Positions 1 to 7,748 are shown, counted from the first letter of the stretch. The stretch is DNA of 33,393 nucleotides from Clostridia bacterium (GCA_017414535.1 JAFQMA010000034.1:1-33393); one strand, 5' to 3'. Notes: generated by a model from the sequence alone, not told the origin. Numbers and translations: made by a program.

Positions 1-41
1 ATTATATCAAGATATTATGATATCAAAATGGGGGTGGTATT

Positions 42-224
42 GTGAACAAAACGAATATCCCGACATACGAGAAAATAATGATCCCTCTGCGCTTGCCACC
101 GGAGATTTATAGCCGAATGATGGACGAGGTACAAAAGAAGAAAAAGGACGAACGCGGTTATAGCGTCAATCAGTATTTGACCGATATACTGACAAAAGAC
201 TTGGAGGGAAAAGAAAATGGCTAA
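42..224 (+). CDS. Small ribbon-helix-helix-like (CopG/Arc-type) protein
   Basis: A 60-residue protein starting at GTG 42 behind a G-rich ribosome site (about 30-37). A short strand-like segment (IPLRLPPEIYSRM, residues 14-26) followed by charged helices and an NQYLTDILTKDLE end resembles the ribbon-helix-helix fold of CopG/Arc/MetJ DNA-binding proteins. Its last 8 bases overlap the start of the nuclease-methyltransferase gene, so the two are co-transcribed and probably translationally coupled. A small DNA-binding protein directly ahead of a restriction gene suggests a controller role. Known R-M controller (C) proteins are usually helix-turn-helix, however, so this is inference. ATG 78 is a possible alternative start, but it would cut off residues before the predicted strand. 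The gene shares the AT-rich composition of the R-M genes. Confidence 0.6.
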   Translation: MNKTNIPTYEKIMIPLRLPPEIYSRMMDEVQKKKKDERGYSVNQYLTDILTKDLEGKENG

Positions 225-2013
225 AAATGTGACATATAGAACAGAGGATGAGGTTCGCGATAGTGCCAAAATTATTCTCGGATTTGACAAATCAGAGCCG
301 AAGGTAAAGCAAGGAACGGGGCAAATAACAACATTTAACCAATTAGGTTTCAAGGGTGTTATTGATAAGCCTGATGGATGGTATCTTCCGGATGATAACG
401 GATCGCCTGCTATAATTTTGGAAACCAAATCTGAGTCCGAAGATATTTCTCTAAAAAAATGGGAAAAAGAAGTAGTCAAGAATTGCAAAATCGCATTAAC
501 AAAATATAAACACGTTGTTGGCATTTTATATAATGGAAATGATGTAAGGGTATTTCTCGATAACATCGAAGCGGAAACCACTGCTCCCACTCTACAAGAT
601 AAGTCGTATTACCTCTCTTTGTTCACTAAAAACACAATTGATAAGCAACAGATATATGCGCTTACAAAACGTATAAACGATTGCCTGCATATTGATTTTG
701 GAATTAAAAACTTATATCATCGAATGATTTTTACGGCCTGTGCTTTAGTCGGTAAACGCTATGGCGCTTTGCTGGTCAAAGGAATGAACTTCACATTGAT
801 GAAGAATTCGATTTTGAGCACTCTTTCAAAATCTTTGGAAGAAAGTAGAAAACAAAACCTTAAACTTGATTTATTAATTGAGGTTTATTCTGAAATCAAA
901 ATGAACAACACCACCAATCAGGATGCCATTGATAACTTTATTGCTTGGATTTCGGAGATTTCCGATTGCGTAAATTCTGATTATTGGAATGGTGAAGATG
1001 TGATGGGTATCTTCTTTAATGAATTCAATCGCTATAAGAAGAAATCAGAGAGCGGACAAGTTTTCACTCCCGATCACATTACTTCTTTTATGTATCGTCT
1101 AATTGATGTCGATAAGGATGATAGAGTTTTGGATGCAGCTTGCGGCTCGGGTGCCTTTCTTGTAAAGGCGATGTGTAATATGATTAAAGAAGCAGGTGGC
1201 GTAAAAACTAAGAAAGCAACTACTATCAAAGACATTCAACTTTACGGAATTGAATTTGATCGTGAAATTTTTGCATTAGCATGTGCAAATATGCTAATAC
1301 ACAAAGATGGCAAAACAAATTTGGACCAGTTAGACAGTAGAACGCAAGAAGCTTGTGATTGGATAAAATCAAAAAACATTACGAAGGTGTTGATGAATCC
1401 TCCTTTTGAGTCTAAGTATGGATGTTTGACTATCGTTGACAATGTTTTAAAAAATGTGCCAAAAGGAACGGCTTGTGCTTTCATTTTGCCTGATAAAAAA
1501 TTAGAAAAAGATAGCCGTGGTCCTAAACTTCTTAAGCATAGCACACTTAAAAAGATTATCAAGTTGCCAGAAAAAGTGTTTTCTGAAGGTGTGACTACAT
1601 CTATCTTCATATTCCAAGCCGGTGTACCGCATGGAATAAAAGATATTTTTGCTTGCTATATCGAGGACGATGGTCTTGAAACTGTAAAAAATCAAGGCAG
1701 GCAAGATATACGCGACAGATGGCAAGCTATTGAGGACGAGTGGGTTGAGCTTATTCGCAAACAATCCGGGCATGATACAATTCAGTGGATAAAACCATCC
1801 GAACATCTAAGTTACCAAATGCCGGAAAAGGAATTTGAAATTTATGAAGAAGATTTTACCAAAACAATGATGGATTACTTGATGTTCCAACAGCAAATAG
1901 ACGTTAAAGAGTTTAGTGAAAAACTTGTTACAAAGGTGATGTACAACAGCGCAGTTTCTTCTTCTGAAAACAATGTAATTATTACATTGGAAGGAGCATC
2001 CGAGGATGAATAA
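217..2013 (+). CDS. BcgI-like fused restriction endonuclease / N6-adenine DNA methyltransferase subunit
   Basis: A 598-residue protein with two parts. The N-terminal about 120 residues carry a PD-(D/E)XK-like nuclease pattern: D50 in GVID and E69-T-K71 in ILETKS. Residues about 160-470 are an N6-adenine methyltransferase of the HsdM kind: SGQVFTP (279-285, motif X region), VLDAACGSGAF (304-314, motif I, S-adenosylmethionine binding) and NPPF (394-397, motif IV, catalytic). A nuclease fused to a gamma-type methyltransferase, next to a separate specificity subunit of about 340 residues, is the architecture of type IIB enzymes such as BcgI (A subunit about 640, B subunit about 340 residues). There is no separate HsdR helicase-nuclease in view. 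It should both cut and methylate DNA as a complex with the downstream protein. It overlaps its neighbours by 8 bases on both sides. A solitary type I-like methyltransferase with a decayed nuclease domain is the alternative. Confidence 0.85.
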   Translation: MAKNVTYRTEDEVRDSAKIILGFDKSEPKVKQGTGQITTFNQLGFKGVIDKPDGWYLPDDNGSPAIILETKSESEDISLKKWEKEVVKNCKIALTKYKHVVGILYNGNDVRVFLDNIEAETTAPTLQDKSYYLSLFTKNTIDKQQIYALTKRINDCLHIDFGIKNLYHRMIFTACALVGKRYGALLVKGMNFTLMKNSILSTLSKSLEESRKQNLKLDLLIEVYSEIKMNNTTNQDAIDNFIAWISEISDCVNSDYWNGEDVMGIFFNEFNRYKKKSESGQVFTPDHITSFMYRLIDVDKDDRVLDAACGSGAFLVKAMCNMIKEAGGVKTKKATTIKDIQLYGIEFDREIFALACANMLIHKDGKTNLDQLDSRTQEACDWIKSKNITKVLMNPPFESKYGCLTIVDNVLKNVPKGTACAFILPDKKLEKDSRGPKLLKHSTLKKIIKLPEKVFSEGVTTSIFIFQAGVPHGIKDIFACYIEDDGLETVKNQGRQDIRDRWQAIEDEWVELIRKQSGHDTIQWIKPSEHLSYQMPEKEFEIYEEDFTKTMMDYLMFQQQIDVKEFSEKLVTKVMYNSAVSSSENNVIITLEGASEDE

Positions 2014-3034
2014 AATTGATATTTCGCAATGGAAACCATTTGCCATAGAAAAATTATTTATGGTTGTAAAAGGTACAAGATTGACAAAAGCAAATATGCG
2101 AGATGGTGAAATTCGATTCATTGGTGCAAGTGCGATCAATAATGGTGTTACTGCTCAAATTGCCAACAAGGAAAAATTACACCCTGCAAATACAATCACT
2201 ATCACCTATAACGGTTCTGTTGGTGAAGCATTTTATCAAGACGAGGAGTTTTGGGCTTCAGATGATGTAAATGTTTTGTATCCGAAATTTGAAATGAATC
2301 AATATACGGCACTTTTCATCATACCGTTGCTGAAATCTGCAGGAAAAAAATATGCTTTCATCGACAAATGGAAGAAAGAAACAATGGAGAAGGATTCCAT
2401 AATGTTGCCTGTTGATAAAACTGGCAACCCAGATTTCGCATATATGGAATCATATATGCGAAATCTGGAATCTGCAGTCAGTTCTTCGCTGACTGTGTTG
2501 CGTTCAGCAAAGAACTCAAAAATTTGCAATTTAGCAAATACTCCTAAATGGAATGTATTTACTGTTGGACAAATTTTTCCCAAAATTGTTAAACCACAAG
2601 TTTATCATACAAGAGAAGTTAAACAAGAGAATAACGGTATTCCATATGTGGTACGTAGCAAGTTTAATAATGGAATAAAATATTTAGTAGCTAAGCCAAA
2701 CGGTACAATTAACCCTGCAAAAGTTATTTCTTTTGGTGCTGAAAATGCAACATTTTTCTATCAAGAAAAAGAATGGATCTCTGGCCGTGATATGTACTAT
2801 ATAGATACAACTCAAATAGATAAATATGCTTGTCTTTTTATTACAGCATGTTTGCAACCAATAGCCGTAAAATATACCTACAATTTTGGACTGTTTCCTG
2901 ATTTGTTAAGGACGGAAAAAATAAAGTTGCCAGTCGATAAGAATGGCAATGTTGATTATTCGTATATGTCTGCGTATATGAAAGCAGTGGAAACAAGTTC
3001 TGAAACCAAAGTAAAGCAATTAAACTTTGCGTAA
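2006..3034 (+). CDS. DNA specificity subunit (HsdS / BcgI B-like)
   Basis: A 342-residue protein built from two similar halves, as in type I HsdS and BcgI B proteins where each half recognises one part of a bipartite site. The repeated element is visible: LPVDKTGNPDFAYMESYM near residues 134-151 and LPVDKNGNVDYSYMSAYM near 308-325, about 174 residues apart. Each half opens with a similar segment (WKPFAIEKLF near 10-19; WNVFTVGQIF about 175 residues later). It forms the DNA-recognition part of the complex with the upstream nuclease-methyltransferase, whose end it overlaps by 8 bases. The recognition sequence cannot be read from the gene. A perfect 18-base inverted repeat lies inside the coding sequence at the boundary of the two halves (separate entry). 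Composition is AT-rich like the upstream genes. A bidirectional terminator follows. Confidence 0.85.
   Translation: MNKIDISQWKPFAIEKLFMVVKGTRLTKANMRDGEIRFIGASAINNGVTAQIANKEKLHPANTITITYNGSVGEAFYQDEEFWASDDVNVLYPKFEMNQYTALFIIPLLKSAGKKYAFIDKWKKETMEKDSIMLPVDKTGNPDFAYMESYMRNLESAVSSSLTVLRSAKNSKICNLANTPKWNVFTVGQIFPKIVKPQVYHTREVKQENNGIPYVVRSKFNNGIKYLVAKPNGTINPAKVISFGAENATFFYQEKEWISGRDMYYIDTTQIDKYACLFITACLQPIAVKYTYNFGLFPDLLRTEKIKLPVDKNGNVDYSYMSAYMKAVETSSETKVKQLNFA
2429..2468. repeat. Perfect 18-bp inverted repeat inside the specificity gene
   Basis: Bases 2429-2446 and 2451-2468 are exact reverse complements (ccagatttcgcatatatg and its complement) separated by gaat. The repeat lies at the end of the first half of the specificity gene. 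Two further short inverted repeats follow: 2475-2481/2489-2495 (cagtcag / ctgactg) and 2522-2527/2534-2539 (atttgc / gcaaat). Part of the symmetry comes from the YMxxYM codons, but the outer ten bases are not forced by that. Confidence 0.85.
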
Positions 3035-3091
3035 AAATGAGAGTTCGAATTCATACGCAAAAATATCTTTTTTGTAGCCCATAGACAAAAC

Positions 3092-3120
3092 AAAAAGGCA
3101 CTGCATAGCAGTGCCTTTTT
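3092..3120. terminator. Bidirectional rho-independent terminator
   Basis: A perfect 13-bp stem (3092-3104 with 3108-3120) with loop ata, flanked by A5 on the left and T5 on the right, so it can act on both strands. It ends the restriction-modification operon and may also stop minus-strand transcripts from the CHAP gene. Confidence 0.93.
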
Positions 3121-3380
3121 TATTTTATTTGCAGAAGAGCACCTTACCTTGGGACATCCGTTGTCCCGACAAGGCGCTCTCGCCGCGTTTGGGATGCAGA
3201 AAGCGAGAAAAAGCCATGTTATGGCTTTTACGAAGCTTTTTGACCGCAGAAACCCGCTTTTGAACGACCGAATGGGAGGCACAAAAGCCCGGTTTCAAGG
3301 GGTGGCCGCAAGTGGGGGTGTCGCATTGAGCAAAGCAAAACAGCGTTTGCGAAAAGCATACATTTTCGGCGGTAAGTTTC
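3121..3380. other. Structured non-coding interval
   Basis: I see no convincing gene between the terminator at 3120 and the end of the CHAP gene at 3381; open frames here lack a ribosome site and family motifs. The interval holds inverted repeats. One is a nested imperfect stem at 3136-3180 (agagc/gctct outside, cctt/aagg, then gggac/gtccc with a 7-base loop). The other is a perfect 9-bp hairpin at 3209-3217/3221-3229 with loop gtt. It may be the 3' untranslated region of the minus-strand gene, a degenerate repeat element or an RNA gene. Confidence 0.45.
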
Positions 3381-4520
3381 TCAGCTTTCATAGTATGGAG
3401 CGACGATATAGCACACAAGTCCGGTTTTGCTTAACAGCTGTCCCGACCGAGCACTTACCTCATATTCACGCACCTGCACTTGATTGTTGCTGTTTCCATC
3501 AATGGTCTTAAGTAAAACCTTCCCGTTTTCCAGCGGTGTTATTTCCCATAAAATTGAGGTATGGCTTAAATTCTCGTCTGCTTTGTGCATCTTGCCGTCC
3601 CACGACCACAAAAGGAGATCTCCCTTTTTAGGCAGGTAGCTTCCGCCACCGAAGGTTGTTGCGTCCCAAGAGTAAAAGGCGGCAGAAGTATTTGCGGTAA
3701 AGGTCGTGGCGTTGGCTGCACGACTGTTGGCTATGATGGAGGAGGGAACATTGGCGTTGCGAATACACCAGCTTGCAAATTCAGAGCACCAAGCCGAGCC
3801 GTTACTTTCAAGGCTTCTTCCGTATTCCGTGCAGTCGCCTGAGCCGCTGACACTGCCCGCCAGTTCTTTTTCGCTGTTTCCTTCCTTATAACCGACCTGA
3901 GACAAAGCGATATTGATCATATCGTTGCGATAGTTTCCCGTGAGCTGAACGTTGCGCAGGGCGGTATAATACTCGCTTTTGGTATAAGCATCCGAGGGGG
4001 CACCGTGGATTTCCCATTCCACGGGCGTAGAACGAAAGGCACCGGTTTCCAGTTCGATCGGGTGCATGAGCTCCACGTCGCTCAGCTTGTAGCAATTTTG
4101 AAAGGCCCATTCACCGATGGAGGTTACGCCTTTGCCGATCACGGCGCGTTTAAGATCGCGGAAGCTCTGAAAGGCACGGTCGCCGATGCGGGTGATCCCG
4201 TCTTCTATCACCAAAGCGGTAACCGTCTCCTGATGCTTGATCCAAGGCTGATTTCTTGCACCCTTTTCATAATCGGGAACAGCCCCGCTGCCGGTAACGA
4301 ACAGGGTCCCGCTGCTGTCCACCTTCCAGGAAACGGTTTCTGTCCAAGAGCCGCCGGCAATCAGAATCACTTCGGGGGTGCTTGCCGTTTCCCGCCCGGC
4401 TGCAGTAGTATTGCCATCCGCAGATTCGACGGAAGGATCATTCGAAATATTCTTTCCTATAATCCCTGCCACGGCACAAAAAATGACGAAAACAATAAAG
4501 ATGGGCAACACTTTTTTCAT
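3381..4520 (-). CDS. Secreted LRR_5 (BspA-like) protein with C-terminal CHAP peptidase/amidase domain
   Basis: A 379-residue exported protein. An uncleaved or weakly cleaved N-terminal signal/anchor helix spans residues 4-22. A short linker leads to leucine-rich repeats of the BspA/LRR_5 type (about 100-170, with IGDRAFQSF and IGEWAFQNC units). The C-terminal region (about 200-375) looks like a CHAP amidase/endopeptidase: C245 in AWCSEFASWC, H320 in LSHTSIL and N343 in DGNSNN fit the Cys-His-Asn arrangement. CHAP enzymes cleave peptidoglycan peptide or amide bonds, so a surface-attached wall hydrolase is likely, with the LRR part binding a partner. It is monocistronic with a good promoter (4570-4598) and a ribosome site (ggaaagga) upstream. 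The exact substrate is unknown. Confidence 0.8.
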   Translation of the reverse strand: MKKVLPIFIVFVIFCAVAGIIGKNISNDPSVESADGNTTAAGRETASTPEVILIAGGSWTETVSWKVDSSGTLFVTGSGAVPDYEKGARNQPWIKHQETVTALVIEDGITRIGDRAFQSFRDLKRAVIGKGVTSIGEWAFQNCYKLSDVELMHPIELETGAFRSTPVEWEIHGAPSDAYTKSEYYTALRNVQLTGNYRNDMINIALSQVGYKEGNSEKELAGSVSGSGDCTEYGRSLESNGSAWCSEFASWCIRNANVPSSIIANSRAANATTFTANTSAAFYSWDATTFGGGSYLPKKGDLLLWSWDGKMHKADENLSHTSILWEITPLENGKVLLKTIDGNSNNQVQVREYEVSARSGQLLSKTGLVCYIVAPYYES

Positions 4521-4569
4521 TGAACGAGACAGTCCTTTCCAAAGTTTATCGGAAACTCTTTACACAACC

Positions 4570-4598
4570 ATTATATCATCGGATGAAAATATTTTCAA
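4570..4598 (-). promoter_or_regulatory. Sigma-A promoter for the LRR/CHAP gene
   Basis: On the minus strand TTGAAA (4598-4593), a 17-base spacer and a perfect TATAAT (4575-4570) lie 50-78 bases ahead of the start codon. Confidence 0.85.
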
Positions 4599-4765
4599 TA
4601 CAGATGTTCTTTTGGCATTTGTTGCCCTTTCAAAAAATCGCCCGAATTTTGAAGCCCGTGCCGTTTTTTTGTTTTGCTTTTTTCGCAGAGAGGATGGTGT
4701 GGGGCGGCGGAAGCTTTGCAGGAGCGGGAAGAGTGAAAAAAAGATGCGTTTTTTGGTCAAAGGGC
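4599..4765. other. Intergenic stretch between divergent promoters, nothing recognised
   Basis: The 314-base gap between the divergent LRR/CHAP and NSS genes contains one promoter at each end. The middle is partly T-rich and shows no gene, repeat or operator that I can support. Confidence 0.5.
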
Positions 4766-4794
4766 TTGCGTTTTTGGGAAAAATGTGTGATAAT
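4766..4794 (+). promoter_or_regulatory. Extended -10 promoter for the NSS transporter
   Basis: TTGCGT at 4766-4771, a 17-base spacer, then TGT-GATAAT (-10 at 4789-4794 with the extended TG at 4786-4787). A ribosome site ggag (4824-4827) sits 7 bases before ATG 4835. Confidence 0.7.
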
Positions 4795-4834
4795 AGGGCA
4801 TTAAGATTAGAAAAATTGACATTGGAGTGAAACT

Positions 4835-6190
4835 ATGGAACAGAAAAGAAGCGGTTTCTCGGGCAAGCTGGGATTCGTTTTGGCGGCGGCAGGCTCTGCC
4901 GTAGGCTTGGGAAATATTTGGCGTTTCCCTTATTTGGCTGCACAGCATGGCGGCGGTCTTTTTATCTTGATCTATATTATTCTGGCCTTTACCTTCGGCT
5001 ATGCGCTGATGGTGGGCGAGATCGCCATTGGCCGTAAGACGGGGCTCAGCGCCGTATCCGCATACGGCAGGCTGGACAAGCGATTTGGCTTTTTGGGAAT
5101 TTTGGCATCCATCGTGCCTATGATCATTTTACCTTATTATTCCGTGATCGGCGGTTGGGTCACAAAGTACTTGGTGGATTTTGTCGCAGGAAAAAGCGCC
5201 GCGGTAGCTACAGACGGCTATTTTGAAGGCTTTATCGGCTCAAACGCTTCTCCCGTGCTGTTTTTTGCCATCTTTATCGGGCTGACGGCTCTGATCGTTA
5301 TGCTGGGGGTGGAAAAGGGCATTGAAAAGGTCAGCAAGGTCATGATGCCCGTACTGGTTGTACTGACGGTGGCGATCGCCATTTATTCCGTATTTCTACC
5401 CGGTGCCTGGGAGGGCGTGAAGTATTACTTTACCCCCGATTTCTCCCACTTCTCCGTGAAAACGGTGCTGGCGGCCATGGGTCAGCTGTTCTATTCCATG
5501 AGCCTTGCCATGGGTATTATGATCACCTACGGCTCTTATATGAAGAAGGACGTGAGCATCGAATCCGCCGCCCGTCAGATCGGTCTGTTCGACACGGGCG
5601 TTGCCTTCTTTGCGGGACTCATGGTGGTGCCTGCGGTATTTGCCTTCTCCGGCGGAGATCCTGCCGCGCTGGGCAAGGGCCCCGGCCTGATGTTCGTTAC
5701 TCTCCCCAAGGTGTTCGAGAGCATGCCCGCGGGACAGTTTGTCGGCATCGTATTCTTCGTTTTGGTACTGCTGGCGGCGCTGACCTCCTCCATCTCCCTG
5801 ATGGAGACGGTGGTATCCATCTTTATGGATAAGTTCCGCTGGAAGAGGATCCCCACCTGTATCGGTGTACTGATCGGAAGTGTGGCTTTGGGTCTTGTGT
5901 CTATCTTCGGCTACGGTATTTGGGCTGAGGTGAAGGTCATCGGTATGCAGTTCCTGGATTTCTTCGATTTCATCAGCAACAGTGTGATCATGCCCATCGT
6001 TGCGCTGATCACCTGCATCTTCATCGGCTACGTGATCAAGACGAAGGCTGTGGAGGAGGAGGTGGAGCTGAGCGCTTCCTTCAAGACCCGCGGACTGTTC
6101 CGCGTGATGACCAAGTACATTGCTCCCATTTTCATTGTTTTGATCCTCGTTTCCTCTGTACTGGAAGCTTTCGGCATCTTCAAGTTTTGA
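4835..6190 (+). CDS. Sodium-dependent amino-acid transporter, NSS (neurotransmitter:sodium symporter) family
   Basis: A 451-residue integral membrane protein with about 11 hydrophobic helices. The NSS hallmark GSAVGLGNIWRFPY occupies residues 20-33 in the first helix, which in LeuT and MhsT is unwound and helps bind the amino acid and sodium. A second family region, SMSLAMGIMITYGSYM, lies in the sixth-helix area. The protein should import an amino acid together with sodium across the cytoplasmic membrane; tryptophan, tyrosine, leucine and other hydrophobic amino acids are typical for bacterial members, but the substrate cannot be decided here. The length is normal for bacterial 11-helix members. 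It is transcribed alone from its own promoter and ends at a strong terminator. Confidence 0.93.
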   Translation: MEQKRSGFSGKLGFVLAAAGSAVGLGNIWRFPYLAAQHGGGLFILIYIILAFTFGYALMVGEIAIGRKTGLSAVSAYGRLDKRFGFLGILASIVPMIILPYYSVIGGWVTKYLVDFVAGKSAAVATDGYFEGFIGSNASPVLFFAIFIGLTALIVMLGVEKGIEKVSKVMMPVLVVLTVAIAIYSVFLPGAWEGVKYYFTPDFSHFSVKTVLAAMGQLFYSMSLAMGIMITYGSYMKKDVSIESAARQIGLFDTGVAFFAGLMVVPAVFAFSGGDPAALGKGPGLMFVTLPKVFESMPAGQFVGIVFFVLVLLAALTSSISLMETVVSIFMDKFRWKRIPTCIGVLIGSVALGLVSIFGYGIWAEVKVIGMQFLDFFDFISNSVIMPIVALITCIFIGYVIKTKAVEEEVELSASFKTRGLFRVMTKYIAPIFIVLILVSSVLEAFGIFKF

Positions 6191-6200
6191 TTTTTAAAGA

Positions 6201-6230
6201 AAAAAGCACCGCAATGTTGCGGTGCTTTTT
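6201..6230. terminator. Rho-independent terminator after the NSS transporter
   Basis: A 13-bp stem (6201-6213 with 6218-6230), loop atgt, with A5 before and T-rich sequence after. It begins 11 bases after the stop codon. Confidence 0.93.
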
Positions 6231-6309
6231 TTGTTTTGGGGGAGATTTTCCGAGAAAAGCCCTTTTCTTGGGAGGAGCTTTTTTACGGGTAACCCTTTTT
6301 AATGATGTC

Positions 6310-6376
6310 GGGCTTCGCCCTAATGAGAAATGATGTCGGCCTGCGGCCTAATGATATATTTTCCCTGGCGGAAAAA
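6310..6376. repeat. Array of short hairpins with aatgat linkers
   Basis: Consecutive small inverted repeats: gggc-ttc-gccc (6310-6320), ggcc-tgc-ggcc (6338-6348), and an imperfect tttcc/ggaaa stem around 6359-6376. They are separated by near-identical linkers containing aatgat/aatgag. The style matches the array at 33227-33330. No gene is present. The remainder of 6231-6470 is otherwise featureless apart from the terminator-like hairpin at 6387-6419. Confidence 0.65.
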
Positions 6377-6386
6377 TATGAAGGAA

Positions 6387-6419
6387 GCCTTTCCGAACTT
6401 CGGAAAGGCCTCTTTTTTT
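6387..6419 (+). terminator. Terminator-like hairpin
   Basis: Perfect 10-bp stem (6387-6396 with 6400-6409) and loop act, followed by ctct and T7 on the plus strand. It is oriented for plus-strand transcripts, although it also lies just past the end of the minus-strand membrane-protein gene. Confidence 0.75.
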
Positions 6420-6470
6420 ATAAAAATATAAAAAACGAAAAGTTTTTGGGAAAGGTTTTCTAAGAAAAAA

Positions 6471-7748
6471 CTACTCCTCCATAGCGGGGATTGTCTCCCT
6501 TTTGAGGAAAAGAGCCAGGGAGAGGGCGAAAAGGGCAAGGTAGAGGGCCAGTGTGAAGAGGGGCAGAGGAGAGGCGGGGCTCGCCTCGGGAAAGGCGGGC
6601 AGGAGCGCGTGGGAGAGATCGGGCAGAAGGAGATAGAGGGTGCTGCTCTCCTCGGCAAGGAGGGGAAGCAGGGCGGAAAAGGCCGCACCCGCCACGAACA
6701 GAAGAAGGGCGAGGGCGGGAAAGATCAGGCGGCGCCCCGTTCGGCGGGCAAGTCCGTCCGCTGCCAAGGCCAGCGTCAGAGGGGGCAGGGCATCAAGCAC
6801 AAGGCGCAGCAGCAGGGCGGGGGAAAAGGGCAGGGCGCCAAGGCTTGTAAGATAAGGGGCGAGGCTCTCGGGAGAGACGATGGCAAGGACCACGGTAAGG
6901 GTCAGAGCGGACAGGAGAAGATAGGCTATGGTGAAAAGCAGAAGGGAAACGAGCCTTACCGCAGGGGCGGCATCGGTGTTCTTGGCGCAGGCGATGAGCA
7001 AAAGGAAGAACAAGAGGGTGATAGCACAGCCTTCTCCGAAGGCAAGGGTCTCTGCATTGGCAGGAACGGGGGCAACGCGTTCTTTTTCCAGCAGGGTGGA
7101 GAGGGCCTCGGCCAGGGCGGTGAAGCGAGCGGTCTCCCTTTCCGTTAAGGGGGAGCCCTCCCGATAGGGACGGCAGAGGTCACGTCTCTCAGCAAGACTC
7201 AGCCGCACGAGGCGCACAAGGCGCAGGGCATAGCTTTCGCCGGGGGTGAGATCCTGCCCGTCGGCCGTCAAGATCAGGCGCAGGCGTGTCTCTTCATAGT
7301 CTCGCTCTGCCTCTTCGGGGGAGAGGGCGGGGTTTTGCTCCAAGGCGGAGCGGATGAGGGAAAGATACAGGTCGAGATCCTTCTCCCGCAGGACGCGGCG
7401 CAGGGTCTCGGCACGGGTGGGATCGCTTTCCGTTATAAGGTCGCAGGCCGCGTCAAAGAGATAGGGCGCGGTGAGGGCGGTCTGCTCCTCCAGGGCAAGG
7501 CGGTAGAGGGAGGCGCGGATCTGCTCCTCCTCGGTGAGGGCCTCCTTGGTCTCCAGCTGAGAAAGCTCCGTTGCCATGCGGTGCAATTCCGCCTCCTCGG
7601 TGGGAAGGGTAGCCTCGGCAGGGGTGGGGGTCAGAAGAAAGCCCGTGGCTACGGGGATGGCTAAAAGCAGGGCCAGAAGGATCGGCGAGGCGGGGTGAGA
7701 AAGAGCCCGCCGTAGGAGGGCGAGCCCCTCGGTCAGGGTGCGCTTCAT
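6471..7748 (-). CDS. Multi-pass membrane protein of unknown function
   Basis: A 425-residue protein that I do not recognise. One membrane helix at about 22-40 is followed by a roughly 200-residue charged, Glu/Arg/Leu-rich segment predicted to lie outside the bilayer. Five or six very hydrophobic helices then run from about residue 239 to the end. This helix - large loop - helix-bundle topology recalls ABC-2 type permeases, but no ATPase gene is adjacent, so I make no functional claim. The ATG at 7748 is chosen because it overlaps the stop of the exonuclease gene by one base (TAATG), implying translational coupling; a TTG at 7775 in the same frame would give a 434-residue version. The gene is probably co-transcribed with exonuclease III. 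Confidence 0.65.
   Translation of the reverse strand: MKRTLTEGLALLRRALSHPASPILLALLLAIPVATGFLLTPTPAEATLPTEEAELHRMATELSQLETKEALTEEEQIRASLYRLALEEQTALTAPYLFDAACDLITESDPTRAETLRRVLREKDLDLYLSLIRSALEQNPALSPEEAERDYEETRLRLILTADGQDLTPGESYALRLVRLVRLSLAERRDLCRPYREGSPLTERETARFTALAEALSTLLEKERVAPVPANAETLAFGEGCAITLLFFLLLIACAKNTDAAPAVRLVSLLLFTIAYLLLSALTLTVVLAIVSPESLAPYLTSLGALPFSPALLLRLVLDALPPLTLALAADGLARRTGRRLIFPALALLLFVAGAAFSALLPLLAEESSTLYLLLPDLSHALLPAFPEASPASPLPLFTLALYLALFALSLALFLKRETIPAMEE

Noticed and set aside
2429-2468. Invertible segment of a phase-variable specificity gene
   Set aside because: The arms of the inverted repeat are only four bases apart, so there is nothing to invert between them; no recombinase gene or silent cassette is in the window.
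3125-3418. Open frames of 97 (-) and 120 (+) codons near the end of the CHAP gene
   Set aside because: Neither has a convincing ribosome site or domain, and both overlap structured non-coding sequence or the CHAP gene.
6609-7148. A 179-codon plus-strand frame rich in Gly, Lys and Gln
   Set aside because: It is opposite the membrane-protein gene, has low-complexity composition and matches no family.
6471-7748. ABC-2 permease
   Set aside because: The topology is suggestive, but there is no adjacent ATPase and no family motif that I can identify.
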